DNA from: Acidobacteriota bacterium
Lineage (GTDB): Bacteria > Acidobacteriota > Terriglobia > Terriglobales > Acidobacteriaceae
Length of the DNA: 64,000 nucleotides
Assembly: GCA_021800255.1 (NCBI GenBank)
Contig: JAJYZC010000002.1
Span: 1 to 64,000, forward strand
Direction: 5' to 3'
Shown here: positions 16,001 to 25,372 of the stretch, piece by piece
Numbering within the stretch: position 1 is the stretch's first letter
Layout of the letters: every line of letters begins with the position of its first letter
Translations under genes and position numbers: made by a program
Notes under the pieces: model-generated
Told to the model about the DNA's origin: nothing
Database searches by the model: none
What the model saw: only the letters and a program-made list of their open reading frames with translations

Positions 16001-17029
16001 CTAGTCTCTAGTCCCTGCGCCCCTATTCTTGGCCAGGCGGGCCAGCACCGCCTGCTCGCGCAAAACCTGCTTCAGCGGCCGCGCTGGAGTCCCGTACAGT
16101 ACAGTCCCCGGCTTCAGTCCTTCGTTGGTCACCGTGGCGCCGCTGAAGACTCCCGCTTGCCCGCCCAGAATCACTCCCGGCCCGATGCGCACGTGGTCGC
16201 CGATGCCCACCTGCCCGGCCAGCAGTGCGCCCTTGCCGATGGCGGACGAGCCCGAGATGCCGGTCAGCGCCACCAGGATCACGTCTTCGCCGATCTCGCA
16301 GTTGTGCCCCACGTGCACCAGGTTGTCGATCTTCGTGCCGCGCCCGATGCGCGTCTCGCCCAGCGCCCCGCGATCAATCGTGGAGTTGGCTCCGATCTCC
16401 ACACCGTCTTCGATCACCAGCGTGCCCTGCTGTGGAAACTGCGTGTAGGCGCCGGTCTCCGGGTCGCGCACGTAGCCAAAGCCATCTGCCCCCAGCACCG
16501 CGCCGGCGTGAACGATGACGCGGTCGCCGATGGTAGTGCCGGGATAGATCACTACGCGCGGATAAATATGGCAATGCTTGCCGATGCGCACGCCCTCGCC
16601 GATGACCGCGCCGGCATCGATGCGGCTGCGCTCGCCGGCCCGCGCGCCTTTGCCGATCACCGCATGGGCACCCACCGTTACCGATTCCAGCAGCTCCGCA
16701 CCTTCGCCGATCACTGCGGCTGGATGAATTCCTTCGCAGGGCAGCTCGGGGTGCAACAGCTTGGCCGCGCGCGCGAACCATAGCCGCGGCTGTTCCGACT
16801 CAATCACAGCGATAGACGGGTTCGACGCATAGGACGCCGCCACGCCGGGCTTCAAGACCACGGCCGCCGCCGCGCTGGCCAGCGCCTTTGCCGCAGTGGT
16901 CTCGTCCTCGGCAAAGACCAGCGAAGCCGAGTGCGCCGTCTGGAGCGAACTCACTGCGGATAGGTTTTGCGCAGCACCCCGTTGCACCAGCCTGCCGCCG
17001 AGCTTCTCCATTAGTTCCGCCAGCGTCAT
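16001..17029 (-). CDS. lpxD: UDP-3-O-acylglucosamine N-acyltransferase LpxD
   Basis: The 342-residue protein has the LpxD N-terminal uridine-binding domain (1-100) and then a left-handed beta helix of hexapeptide repeats with the catalytic-site signature NLVHVGHNCEIGED (His239, His242) and ALTGISGSSAIG. It adds the N-linked hydroxyacyl chain in lipid A synthesis, at the cytoplasmic face. It follows the lpxL-like gene by 25 bases, so two lipid A genes form one operon. The organism therefore makes lipid A. Confidence 0.93.
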   Translation of the reverse strand: MTLAELMEKLGGRLVQRGAAQNLSAVSSLQTAHSASLVFAEDETTAAKALASAAAAVVLKPGVAASYASNPSIAVIESEQPRLWFARAAKLLHPELPCEGIHPAAVIGEGAELLESVTVGAHAVIGKGARAGERSRIDAGAVIGEGVRIGKHCHIYPRVVIYPGTTIGDRVIVHAGAVLGADGFGYVRDPETGAYTQFPQQGTLVIEDGVEIGANSTIDRGALGETRIGRGTKIDNLVHVGHNCEIGEDVILVALTGISGSSAIGKGALLAGQVGIGDHVRIGPGVILGGQAGVFSGATVTNEGLKPGTVLYGTPARPLKQVLREQAVLARLAKNRGAGTRD

Positions 17030-17054
17030 GCGTCTCCTTTGCCCGGCCGTAGAC

Positions 17055-17966
17055 TCAGTACAACCCCGGTTCCCCTGCCGGCCGCGTCTTCCAGCGCCGG
17101 TGAATCCACAACCACTGGTCAGGATAGCGCCGGATCCAGGCCTCGATCACCTGGGTGCAGCGCGCCGTGCCTTCCAGAATGTCATCGGCCACGCACTCAG
17201 TATGCGGAATCTCAATCTCTGGCCCGAAGTGCAGCACATACTTGCGCTCCGCCGCCTCCCACACCATGAACCCCGGCAGCACCGCGGCGCCCGTTTTGCG
17301 CGCCACATGGGCCAGTCCCGTGCCCGTGCAGGCATCGATGCCGAAGAACTTCACAAACGCCCCCTGCGGAGGGGTCATATTGGTGTCCATCAGGATGCCT
17401 ACCGTGCCGCCGGTGCGCATGGCGGTGAGCAACCCGCGCCCAAAGTCATCCTTGTGCAGAACGTAGTTGCCGTGCAGGCAGCGGATGGCGTTCACGTAAG
17501 CGTCGAGAAGGCGGTTATCGAGGCGGCGAATCACCATCCCCATGGGATGACCCATGAGCGAGTGATAGAAGCTCGAAAGCTCCCATGCGCCTAGATGGCC
17601 GGTGACTACCAGCACGCCCTTGCCGCGCGCCTGGGCGGCGAGAAAGTGTTCCAGGCCCTCGGTGCGCAGCCAGCCGCGCGTGTTTTCCGGCGTATAGCGG
17701 CTCATGCGGCAGAACTCGACCAGGTGCCAGCCAAGATGCACGTAGACGCGCCGCAGAATTTTTTTCCTGGCTTTAGACGAGAGCTCCGGGAGAGCCAGCC
17801 CAAGGTTGCGCACGCCCACCCGCCGCAGCCGGCCGCATAGCCAGTAGACCTTGAAGGCCAGAATCCAGGCCCACCATCGCGCCAGTCTGCGCGGCAAGCG
17901 CCCCAGGCAGCGCGCCACGGCCACTACTAGCCAATACTCGATCTTCTCCCGCATGGTTGAGGACAA
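17055..17966 (-). CDS. Lipid A late acyltransferase (LpxL/HtrB family)
   Basis: The 303-residue protein has a membrane anchor near the N terminus and the conserved acyltransferase motifs VTGHLGAWE (HxxxxE dyad) and YPDQWLWIHRRWK near the C terminus. Family members transfer a secondary acyl chain to Kdo2-lipid A at the inner membrane. Neighbour lpxD supports this role. Acyl chain specificity cannot be read from the sequence; a related phospholipid or ornithine-lipid acyltransferase role is the main alternative. Confidence 0.85.
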   Translation of the reverse strand: MSSTMREKIEYWLVVAVARCLGRLPRRLARWWAWILAFKVYWLCGRLRRVGVRNLGLALPELSSKARKKILRRVYVHLGWHLVEFCRMSRYTPENTRGWLRTEGLEHFLAAQARGKGVLVVTGHLGAWELSSFYHSLMGHPMGMVIRRLDNRLLDAYVNAIRCLHGNYVLHKDDFGRGLLTAMRTGGTVGILMDTNMTPPQGAFVKFFGIDACTGTGLAHVARKTGAAVLPGFMVWEAAERKYVLHFGPEIEIPHTECVADDILEGTARCTQVIEAWIRRYPDQWLWIHRRWKTRPAGEPGLY

Positions 17967-18102
17967 AAGACAGTGTAGCCTGCGGGAACAGACTTTTCCG
18001 GCGAGCGGGAAGGCAAAGGCAAACCCGGCGCGGCCCTGCCTTTGCCGGGCCAGCTTTCACCCTGGCTTACGCCGGCTGAGCTTGCGGTTCATGCGGCGCT
18101 GA

Positions 18103-18801
18103 TTATTTGTGGGCTGCGGCAAAGTGATGGGCGACATCGCGCACGAACGCCACAGCGCCCGGCGGCACAGCCACCTGTCCCCGGAGGATGCTCTCGAAGC
18201 TGTGGTGTCCGCCGTAATAAAGATCGGTGTCTGCGGCGTTCTGGGTCACGCTGGTGCCGCTCAGATCGACGCCGGCAAACAGGCCCTTGTTGCGCGAGTA
18301 GCTCAATAGTTCGGCGTTCATCTTCCAGTCAGTGGCCGCCTGGCCGGCGCGGCCCACCGGACCGGCCGCAACGGAAGCGCCCGCTCCCAGTTTGAACTTG
18401 CTCTGCAGCAGGTCCTGAAAGCCGCGCTGATTCACAGCCACCAGAACCAGAGCCGTACTCTGGCCGCCGATCAGGAATCCGAAGGAACCGCCAGCCATGC
18501 GGATGAAGACCGGGCCGCTCCAGCCGTGGCCGGTGCGGCAGGTCACCACGCCTTGGCCGTATTGCCCAGCAAAGATAAAGCCTCCTTTGAGGAGCGACGG
18601 AACCACGCCGACGCAGGTAGCCGAAGCCAGAATATTCGTGGGGATGGTGCGGTCCGGGGTGGCCATGATCTCGTCGATCACCACCTTGGCCGCGTTGATG
18701 CGGTTCTGCACATCCTGGCGCGCCGACGCCGCAAAAGCCGTGCTGACGCACGTGAGCATCAGACAAAAACAGATCGAAGCTGCAACTTTCTTTATCATCA
18801 T
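18103..18801 (-). CDS. Exported SYLF-domain (Ysc84-like) lipid-binding protein
   Basis: A signal peptide (MMIKKVAASICFCLMLTCVSTAFA) is followed by the SYLF domain: PTNILASATCVGVVPSLLKGGFIFAGQYGQGVVTCR, GGSFGFLIGGQST and KNKGLF-type SRNKGLFAGVDLSGT. SYLF proteins bind phosphoinositides in eukaryotes; in bacteria they are secreted or periplasmic and poorly understood. The length of 232 residues is usual. The gene stands alone. Confidence 0.85.
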   Translation of the reverse strand: MMIKKVAASICFCLMLTCVSTAFAASARQDVQNRINAAKVVIDEIMATPDRTIPTNILASATCVGVVPSLLKGGFIFAGQYGQGVVTCRTGHGWSGPVFIRMAGGSFGFLIGGQSTALVLVAVNQRGFQDLLQSKFKLGAGASVAAGPVGRAGQAATDWKMNAELLSYSRNKGLFAGVDLSGTSVTQNAADTDLYYGGHHSFESILRGQVAVPPGAVAFVRDVAHHFAAAHK

Positions 18802-19138
18802 CCGTATCCTTTCCGTTGCGTCCGTCCGGCGGAGCGCATTCTCTTTAGGGTTAGGGTTAGGGCCGACCCCTGCGCCGCCATAAATTCAAGACGGCGCGCA
18901 TCGGGAAATCTACCTGGAACAGCGTACATCATCGCACGCTATTCTCCAATTTTGCAGAACCATGTACTCAAGATGCTTTGCTTTCAAGCACTTCCTCTGG
19001 TTCGATGGCGGCGCGCGCACACCAATTCCCTCTCTTCTTGAGGGTAAGATGCGCCATCTGCGGTTGGGGAGGGCTGAGGGGGTAGAGGTGAACTTCGGTT
19101 TGCGGCGTGAGCCTCACAGTATCGGGAGCTTAGTCCAA
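18802..19138. other. Intergenic stretch with three telomere-like TTAGGG units
   Basis: No gene is visible. TTAGGG occurs three times in a row at 18845-18862. The rest is unstructured and A/T-richer than its surroundings; it separates the SYLF gene start from the terminator of the LuxR-type gene. Confidence 0.6.
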
Positions 19139-19190
19139 GAAAAAAGAGGAGTTCTTAGATAACACACCAAGGCGTTATCTAGGAACTCCT
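19139..19190 (-). terminator. Strong rho-independent terminator after the LuxR-type gene
   Basis: AGGAGTTCTTAGATAAC (19147-19163) pairs with GTTATCTAGGAACTCCT (19174-19190) as a 17-bp stem with one G-U. Read on the minus strand the stem is followed by a run of T (19145-19139). It lies about 115 bases beyond the stop of the regulator gene at 19305. Confidence 0.75.
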
Positions 19191-19304
19191 TTCCCCAGAT
19201 CTGCGTTGTTTCTTTAAGGATGATGTACAAAGGGGAAAAATAGCACAAGAGTACTTAAGGGCGATGCCTCTAAGTAACCAGATAATTTACCAAATGGTAA
19301 TGTC

Positions 19305-20009
19305 CTAAAATTGAGCACCCGGATTGCGATTCCGGTCTCCGCTGCTGGCAGAAAGCTGTGAGAGGCTGAGCGCCACCATGGAGAGTTTGATGCGGTTGTC
19401 GGCGCCGGTCTTGCGCATCAGCCGCCCCACGTAGGTCTTTACTGTCCTCTCTTCCAGGCCCAGTTCAGCAGCGATCTCACGATTCGACCGCGCCGTCAGA
19501 ATCAGTTCCAGCACCTGCCGCTCGCGCGCGGTCAGTTGCCAGCCTGAGGGAGTGGTGGTGTTGCTGTCAGGCAGCTTGAGCAGCCGGTCGATGAGCCGGG
19601 AAAGCAGCCGGCGCGGCGCCCAGATCGACCCCGCTGTGACCACGTTGATGGCCTTGCGCACCATCTCCGGACCTGCGGTCAAATCCAGATACGCCCTGGC
19701 GCCAGCGACAATCGCGTTCATTACCAATTCATCGTCGCCCTCCGGACCGATTACGATCAGGCGTATATCCGGCCGGGCGCGGCGAACGCTCTGCAGGGCC
19801 TCCATTCCGGAAGAGGCTAGGAGATCGATCACCAGGTATTCGAGTGCGCGGCTGGCCAGTAACTCCGGCATGATCCCGCTCACCGGAACAAGTTGCGGCT
19901 GGCCTTCTTGAGCCGGTTGGTCGAAGATGCTGGCGAGCCCCGCCAGGCGGAGGGGCTCGTCTGCCACTAATCCGATGCGGATAGCCTGGGCATTCTTGCT
20001 CCCGGACAT
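19305..20009 (-). CDS. LuxR/NarL-type response regulator with atypical receiver
   Basis: From the ATG at 20009 the product has 234 residues; an upstream ATG at 20072 would add 21 basic residues. The receiver-like domain (about 8-125) keeps an Asp in LEYLVIDLLAS, but the usual Thr/Ser is in a segment reading IVIGPEGDD and the switch Lys of GYLLK is replaced (ARAYLDLTA). The C-terminal HTH is canonical: LTARERQVLELILTARSNREIAAELGLEERTVKTYVGRLMRKTGADNR. Signalling may thus not depend on phosphorylation. No histidine kinase is adjacent. Targets unknown. Confidence 0.82.
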   Translation of the reverse strand: MSGSKNAQAIRIGLVADEPLRLAGLASIFDQPAQEGQPQLVPVSGIMPELLASRALEYLVIDLLASSGMEALQSVRRARPDIRLIVIGPEGDDELVMNAIVAGARAYLDLTAGPEMVRKAINVVTAGSIWAPRRLLSRLIDRLLKLPDSNTTTPSGWQLTARERQVLELILTARSNREIAAELGLEERTVKTYVGRLMRKTGADNRIKLSMVALSLSQLSASSGDRNRNPGAQF

Positions 20010-20130
20010 TGCTCCTCTCCCGTGGTGCGAAAAAGAACCGTAGGCAATTCGGCGCAGCCGTGTTTTGCTCACGCCATTGCATCAAAGTTTCAAATCTGCC
20101 TAAGTGCCCGTTGGGCCCGCCGGCGGCCCC

Positions 20131-20685
20131 TCAGATTTTAGGAAGAACAATCCCCTGCTGCTTCTGATATTTGCCTTTGCGATCCGCATAGCTGATCTCG
20201 CAGGCTTGGTCAGAGCGGAAGAACAGAATCTGGCACAGTCCTTCGTTGGCGTAAATCTTGGCCGGCAAGGGCGTGGTATTGGAAATCTCCAGGGTTACAA
20301 AACCCTCCCACTCCGGCTCAAAGGGTGTTACGTTCACAATGATTCCGCAACGCGCATAGGTAGACTTGCCAACGCAGATCGTCAAAACATCTCTGGGAAT
20401 ACGAAAATACTCAACCGAACGCGCCAATGCAAACGAATTGGGCGGAACGATCACCGATGCGGCCCGAACCGAGACGAACGACCGCTCGTCGAAGGCTTTG
20501 GGATCGATGATGGCGCTGTTCACATTGGTAAAGATTTTAAACTCATCGGAGACTCTGAGGTCGTATCCATAAGAGGAAAGCCCATAAGAGATCACCCCCG
20601 CAGCCACCTGCTTTTCGCTGAAGGGCTCGATCATGCGGTGCTGGAGGGCCTGTTCCCGTATCCAGCGGTCGCTCTGAATTGCCAT
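20131..20685 (-). CDS. dcd: dCTP deaminase
   Basis: The 184-residue protein carries the family motifs [64 protein letters not shown], including the catalytic Glu in the WEG segment. It converts dCTP to dUTP for thymidylate synthesis. Length is normal. The gene is monocistronic, ending at 20131 after the LuxR-type gene region. Confidence 0.95.
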   Translation of the reverse strand: MAIQSDRWIREQALQHRMIEPFSEKQVAAGVISYGLSSYGYDLRVSDEFKIFTNVNSAIIDPKAFDERSFVSVRAASVIVPPNSFALARSVEYFRIPRDVLTICVGKSTYARCGIIVNVTPFEPEWEGFVTLEISNTTPLPAKIYANEGLCQILFFRSDQACEISYADRKGKYQKQQGIVLPKI

Positions 20686-20965
20686 GCGTCTCCTCTCTGG
20701 CTCCTGCGGTAGGTAAAAGGCGTCTCAAGGGAAAGAGCCGTGTCCGGCTGCAACTCGAAGATTCATCTTACGCAACGGTTCTGCGATTGACAAATCGGCC
20801 CGCCAGTGCCTGGCTCCAGCCCCTCCGGGGGATGGCAGTGCGCTCTGTTCCGCGGGTTGCCCACCATGCTGCTCTCCAGGGAGTTTCCTAATCGCAGCAA
20901 AATCTGTACTATGACCCCAGAAGGGTGTGGTAGGTTCCATATCATTTGCCCCTGAGGATATTCCA

Positions 20966-21256
20966 TTGATCAAACAGGACATCGTACATCACGTGGTGGA
21001 GCGCACCGGCCTGCCGCGCACCAAAGCCGAGGCGGCCGTAGATACGGTCTTCGAGGGCCTCAAGCAGGCTCTGGCCGCCGGCGAGCGCATCGAACTGCGC
21101 GGATTTGGCGTCTTCAGCGTCCGCGCCCGCAAAACCGGCATCGGCCGCAATCCCCGCACCGGAACCGAGGTCAGCATCGCCCCCGGTAAGGCGGTGCGCT
21201 TTAAGCCGGGCAAGGAACTGCACACGCTGGCCGCGGGAGGCGCCGCTCACTCCTAG
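20966..21256 (+). CDS. HU/IHF-family DNA-binding protein
   Basis: The best start is a TTG at 20966 behind a GAGG, giving a 96-residue protein MIKQDIVHHVVERTGLPRTKAEAAVDTVF. An earlier in-frame ATG at 20927 would add 13 residues with no family support. The beta-arm motif GRNPRTGTEVSIAPGKAVRFKPGKEL and RGFGVFSVR are diagnostic. It bends DNA in the nucleoid. It resembles IHF-alpha more than HU in the GIGRNPRTG region. A site-2 protease gene follows. Confidence 0.9.
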   Translation: MIKQDIVHHVVERTGLPRTKAEAAVDTVFEGLKQALAAGERIELRGFGVFSVRARKTGIGRNPRTGTEVSIAPGKAVRFKPGKELHTLAAGGAAHS

Positions 21257-21368
21257 CCAGTTCCCCGGCGGGATCATTTCCCAACCGGCCAGGACGGTCC
21301 GCCTGGACGCTTGAGGTCTGCGTGCACCCTGCGGCCTCATGCCCGGGAAGTCAAGAAGGAGAGTTTCG

Positions 21369-22295
21369 TTGCCTTCCGTCTTTCGCGAGTATGGCCTGCC
21401 GGTGGTGCTTTTCGGCGCCAGCGTGGTGACCACCACCGCCGACGGCGCCCGCTTCATGCAGAACTTCATAGCGGGCCTGCCGCCGGTGGCCCGTGATGCC
21501 GACCTCTGGCCCTGGGGCTGGCTCTGGCGCCATCCTTATCTCTTCAGCTCCGGCTTTGCCTTTTCCTTCACCCTGCTGGGGATTTTGCTCATTCACGAGT
21601 TCGGCCACTACTTCGCTTGCCGCGCCCACCGCCTCAAAACCACACTGCCCTGGGTGCTGCCTGCACCCACGCTCTGCGGCACCGTAGGCGCAGTCATTCG
21701 AATCCGCTCCCGTATCCCCACCCGCGACGCCCTCATGGACGTGGGCATCTACGGCCCTCTGGCCGGTTATATCGCTTCGCTCGCGGCCGTCGCCGTGGGC
21801 TTTATGCTTAGCGTAGCGGCCCCGGTCAACGCGCCCTCCGCCATCATCCGCTTTGGCGGCGAGCCGTTCACCCTCCGCCTGGTGCACGCCCTGCTCGCAC
21901 GCTGGAACCCCGCGATTCCATCCTTCGACCAGAGTGCGCCTCATCCGGTCCTGGTCGCCGGCTGGATCGGCCTGTTCATCACCTCGCTCAACCTCATTCC
22001 CGGCGGCCAGCTCGACGGCGGTCACATACTCTACGCCCTATCTCCGCGCTTGCACAAAATTTTCACCCGCGGTCTGCCCTTAGCGCTCTTCTTGGCCGGA
22101 GCCGTCTATTGGGTAGGCTGGTTTCTCTGGGGAGCCTTTTTGCTGCTGCCCGCCCTGCGCCATCCCCAGGTTCCGTCCGGAGCCGAACTTACCCGCGGCC
22201 GCGTGGCGCTGGGCATCATCGGCCTCGTTCTCCTCCTGCTTACCTTCACGCCCACCCCCTTTTCCTCGAGCTCGCTCATCGACTTTTTGCGTTAG
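21369..22295 (+). CDS. Site-2 protease family membrane metallopeptidase (M50)
   Basis: Starting at a TTG seven bases after AAGGAG, the protein has about 308 residues and six or so membrane helices. The zinc motif HEFGH lies in a helix (ILLIHEFGHYFACR), and the third ligand motif is LNLIPGGQLDGGHILY. It would cut membrane-embedded substrates within the bilayer. No PDZ domain is present, so it is not RseP itself. Substrate unknown. Confidence 0.88.
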   Translation: MPSVFREYGLPVVLFGASVVTTTADGARFMQNFIAGLPPVARDADLWPWGWLWRHPYLFSSGFAFSFTLLGILLIHEFGHYFACRAHRLKTTLPWVLPAPTLCGTVGAVIRIRSRIPTRDALMDVGIYGPLAGYIASLAAVAVGFMLSVAAPVNAPSAIIRFGGEPFTLRLVHALLARWNPAIPSFDQSAPHPVLVAGWIGLFITSLNLIPGGQLDGGHILYALSPRLHKIFTRGLPLALFLAGAVYWVGWFLWGAFLLLPALRHPQVPSGAELTRGRVALGIIGLVLLLLTFTPTPFSSSSLIDFLR

Positions 22296-22423
22296 CAGGA
22301 AAGCGAACGGATAAAAGTGTGCAAAAGCGTCTAACCAATTCTGGGCTGGCGCGTCTAATCGTCTACGTGCCGGTCGTGCAGCGCCATCGCAAATTCAATG
22401 GCCGGCGCCTGTTCGAGGTGACC

Positions 22424-22594
22424 ATGAAGAAAGCTGTATTTCTTTCGCTCCTGATGCTGATGGCTACCGGCGCATTTGCGGTGACGCCCCAATTCACGCT
22501 GAATACGCCGCAAATTGCGGCCACGAGTCCCACGACTCATATGGGAAGGAAGCACAAGGGTGGAAAGAAGCACAAGAAGCACCACAAGAAGTAG
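22424..22594 (+). CDS. Small exported His/Lys-rich protein
   Basis: The 56-residue product starts with a clear signal peptide (MKKAVFLSLLMLMATGAFA) behind a GAGG ribosome site. The mature part is about 37 residues and ends in a run of Lys, His and Gly (GRKHKGGKKHKKHHKK) that should bind anions or metals such as nickel or zinc. Similar tiny secreted proteins are frequent in acidobacteria. Function unknown. Confidence 0.7.
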   Translation: MKKAVFLSLLMLMATGAFAVTPQFTLNTPQIAATSPTTHMGRKHKGGKKHKKHHKK

Positions 22595-22761
22595 CTCGAC
22601 TTTGTCCTGAGGAGTGTGCGCCTTCCCCCACAGGCGCCCTGCAAGCCCTTACATTCACGGATTCTTCCGGGCGACTGAGTCTCGGACAGTGAAGTGCGCC
22701 TAAGCTCGGCTCTCTCTGTGCTCAGCTACTCGACGGCTTTCTCAGTCGCTCGCTGTTTTTC

Positions 22762-25341
22762 TTACATCAATCTCTGCGCATCCACATCCACCACCACGTT
22801 CCGCCGCGGCACGCCACTCTGGCCGGCGTGCTCCAGCATTCCTTTGAGCGCCGCGTTCAGCGCCTTGCGCGACGCGGCTTTTAAGATCAGGTGGAATCGG
22901 TATACCCCCTTGATGCGCGCAATGGGCGCGGTGCACGGTCCCAGCATGCGCACGGCTCCGCCAGCGTTCTGGTTTTGGACGAAATATTTGCCTAAGATGG
23001 CGGACCACCCCGCCGCCTCCTCCAGCTTTTGCGACTGCACCAGCACGTTGGCCAGCGCGCCGAAGGGCGGGTAGTGCATCCAGCGGCGGTACTTCAGCTC
23101 GCGCTCAGCGAAGGCCGCGTAATCGTGGGCCATCGCGGCCAGAATCGCGTAGTGATCCGGATAATACGTCTGGACCACCACACGCCCGCGCAGCTCGCCG
23201 CGGCCGGCCCGCCCGCTCACCTGGGTCATGAGCTGGAAGACCCGCTCGGCGGCGCGGAAGTCAGGCAGCGAAAGCGCGTAGTCGCAGCCCACTACTCCCA
23301 CCAGCGTCACGCCGTGCACGTCGTGTCCTTTGGAGATCATCTGCGTGCCCACCAGCAAATTGATCTCGCCCGCGTGCAGCCGCGCCAGCAACCGCTCCAG
23401 GTCGTGCCGCCCGCGCACCGTGTCGCGGTCCATGCGCCCGATCCGGGCGCCGGGAAATATCTCTGCCAGCCGCTCCTCGCCCTGCTGCGAACCCGCGCCC
23501 AGGTAGTACAAGTGCTCACTGCCGCATTTGGGGCAGCGCGCCGGCACCGTGCGCCGGTAGCCGCAATAGTGGCACTCCAGCCGCTCGCCGGCGCGCGCGA
23601 TTCCGGCATCTTCGGCCGCCGCTTTGTGGTGGGTCAGTGCGATGGCGCAGTTCTGGCACTCCAGCTTCTCTCCGCACGCCCGGCAGATCACCGCAAATGA
23701 GTACCCGCGCCGGTTGAGCAGGATCAGCGCCTGCTCGCCGCGCTCCAGCACCGTCTTGGTCTGCTCCACGAGCGACCGCGAAAAGAGCTGCTCCCGCCCC
23801 GTCTCCTGGAACTCGCGGCGCATGTCCACAAGCTCCACCTCCGGCAACGGCCGGTTCATCACCCGCTCTCTAAGCTCGATGCGCGCGTACTTGCCCTGGG
23901 CTGCGTTCTGCCAGCTTTCGAGCGACGGCGTGGCCGACCCCAGCACCGCTACGGCTCCAGCCAACTTGGCCCGCATCACGGCCACGTCGCGCGCGTTGTA
24001 GCGCGGCGTCTCTTCCTGCTTGTAGCTCTGGTCGTGCTCTTCGTCCACCAGAATGAGGCCGAGATGGGGCACGGGCGCGAAGATGGCCGAGCGCGTGCCC
24101 ACCACGATCGGCGCTTCTCCGCGCCGGATGCGCCGCCATTGCTCACTGCGCTCTTCGGGCGTCAGCGCCGAGTGCAGCAGCGCCACCCGCTGCCCGAAGG
24201 CCTGATCCAGCAGTCCAGCCATCTGCGGCGTGAGCCCGATCTCAGGAACCAGCAGAATCGACGACAAGCCGCGGTCCAGCGCCTGCTGCATGGCTGCCAG
24301 ATAAACGGCGGTTTTACCGGAGCCTGTGACTCCAAAAAACAAAAAGGCGTGGAACCCTCCCAGCGCCGTCACGATGGTCGCCAGCGCACTCTCTTGCGCC
24401 GCGTTCAGCCGGAATGGCGCTGCCGCTGGCGTGAGCCCGCCCAGATGAAACTTCGCCGGCCGTTCGTCGATGCGCACCAGCCCCCGCCGGACCAGCGTTT
24501 GCAGGGTAGACGAAGGCAGATCGCGCTGCCGCAGCTCAGCCAGAGGCATCTCTCCGCCGCACGCCGCCAGCTCGGCCAGAATGGCCTGCTGCTTCTCGGT
24601 CAGCTTCGGCAGCCTCGTCTCGGGGACCAGCACCGCGAAGCGCTCCATCCGCCGCGCGTCCCGCTCGGCCGCCGCAGTCTCGCGCGCAATCCATTTCTTG
24701 CGCACCAGTGCGGCCAGCACGGGCAATGAAGCCGCCGTGGCCGTGCGCAACGTGGAAACCCTCACCGCCTCGCCGGCCGCCAGCCGCACCAGCACGCGAT
24801 GCTCCATATCCTGCGCTTCCTTGGAGAGCCGCCCGCGCCGCTGTCCGCCTCCCGTTCTGTTCCTTTGAACTTCTCTAGCGGCGTCATCCCGAGCGGGACT
24901 TTCGTGCAACGAAAGCCGGGCCGAAGGATCTGAGGCTGTCTTTTTTAGGTTCGCCGCATCGCCGTCCAAACTCTTCGCCAGCACATCGCGTCCCAGATCG
25001 GTAATCCGGTAGTACACCGTCCGCCGCACCTCGGCCATCAGCGGCAGCATGGCGCGCAGCACCTCGCCGAGCGGCGCCAGATAATACTGCGCAATCCATT
25101 CCGCCAACTCCAACAACTGCTCGCCGAGCAGCGGTTCTTCGTCGAGCACCGCTTCTACATAGCGCACCTCGAACTCCGCCGGCGCTTTTACGTCCACCGC
25201 GGTCACCACCCCGATCAGCTTTTCGTTGTGGAAGGGTGCAATCACCCGCGCGCCGCGCTGCGGCGACTGCCCCTGCCGCAGCGCGTAGGTGAAGGTGTGG
25301 TCCAGCGGCACGGGCAAAGCGACTTCACAGTAAGTAGCCAT
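22762..25341 (-). CDS. priA: Primosomal replication protein N' (helicase PriA)
   Basis: The 859-residue protein has the N-terminal DNA-binding domain (MATYCEVALPVPLDHTFTYAL), Walker A FFGVTGSGKTAVY, DEEH box LVDEEHDQSYKQ, helicase motifs TRSAIFAP and GSATPSLES, and paired zinc motifs CRACGEKLECQNC and CHYCGYRRTVPARCPKCGS. PriA reloads the replisome at stalled forks. At about residues 130-155 the sequence is low in family likeness and coincides with a palindromic DNA repeat in frame (24882-24946). The gene ends at 22762; trpF lies upstream on the same strand. Confidence 0.95.
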   Translation of the reverse strand: MATYCEVALPVPLDHTFTYALRQGQSPQRGARVIAPFHNEKLIGVVTAVDVKAPAEFEVRYVEAVLDEEPLLGEQLLELAEWIAQYYLAPLGEVLRAMLPLMAEVRRTVYYRITDLGRDVLAKSLDGDAANLKKTASDPSARLSLHESPARDDAAREVQRNRTGGGQRRGRLSKEAQDMEHRVLVRLAAGEAVRVSTLRTATAASLPVLAALVRKKWIARETAAAERDARRMERFAVLVPETRLPKLTEKQQAILAELAACGGEMPLAELRQRDLPSSTLQTLVRRGLVRIDERPAKFHLGGLTPAAAPFRLNAAQESALATIVTALGGFHAFLFFGVTGSGKTAVYLAAMQQALDRGLSSILLVPEIGLTPQMAGLLDQAFGQRVALLHSALTPEERSEQWRRIRRGEAPIVVGTRSAIFAPVPHLGLILVDEEHDQSYKQEETPRYNARDVAVMRAKLAGAVAVLGSATPSLESWQNAAQGKYARIELRERVMNRPLPEVELVDMRREFQETGREQLFSRSLVEQTKTVLERGEQALILLNRRGYSFAVICRACGEKLECQNCAIALTHHKAAAEDAGIARAGERLECHYCGYRRTVPARCPKCGSEHLYYLGAGSQQGEERLAEIFPGARIGRMDRDTVRGRHDLERLLARLHAGEINLLVGTQMISKGHDVHGVTLVGVVGCDYALSLPDFRAAERVFQLMTQVSGRAGRGELRGRVVVQTYYPDHYAILAAMAHDYAAFAERELKYRRWMHYPPFGALANVLVQSQKLEEAAGWSAILGKYFVQNQNAGGAVRMLGPCTAPIARIKGVYRFHLILKAASRKALNAALKGMLEHAGQSGVPRRNVVVDVDAQRLM
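24882..24946. repeat. Palindromic repeat lodged in frame inside priA
   Basis: The text CGTCATCCCGAGCGGGAC ... GCCGAAGGATCTGAGGCTG is a variant of a repeat I remember as very common between genes in acidobacteria (GTCATCCTGAGCG ... CGAAGGATCT). The middle folds as CTTTCGT-GCA-ACGAAAG. Here it is translated as part of PriA (TASDPSARLSLHESPARDD), near a charged, Gly-rich linker. Confidence 0.55.
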
Positions 25342-25372
25342 GGAAAGTAAGACCTGCGTTTTTTCGCTGCCA

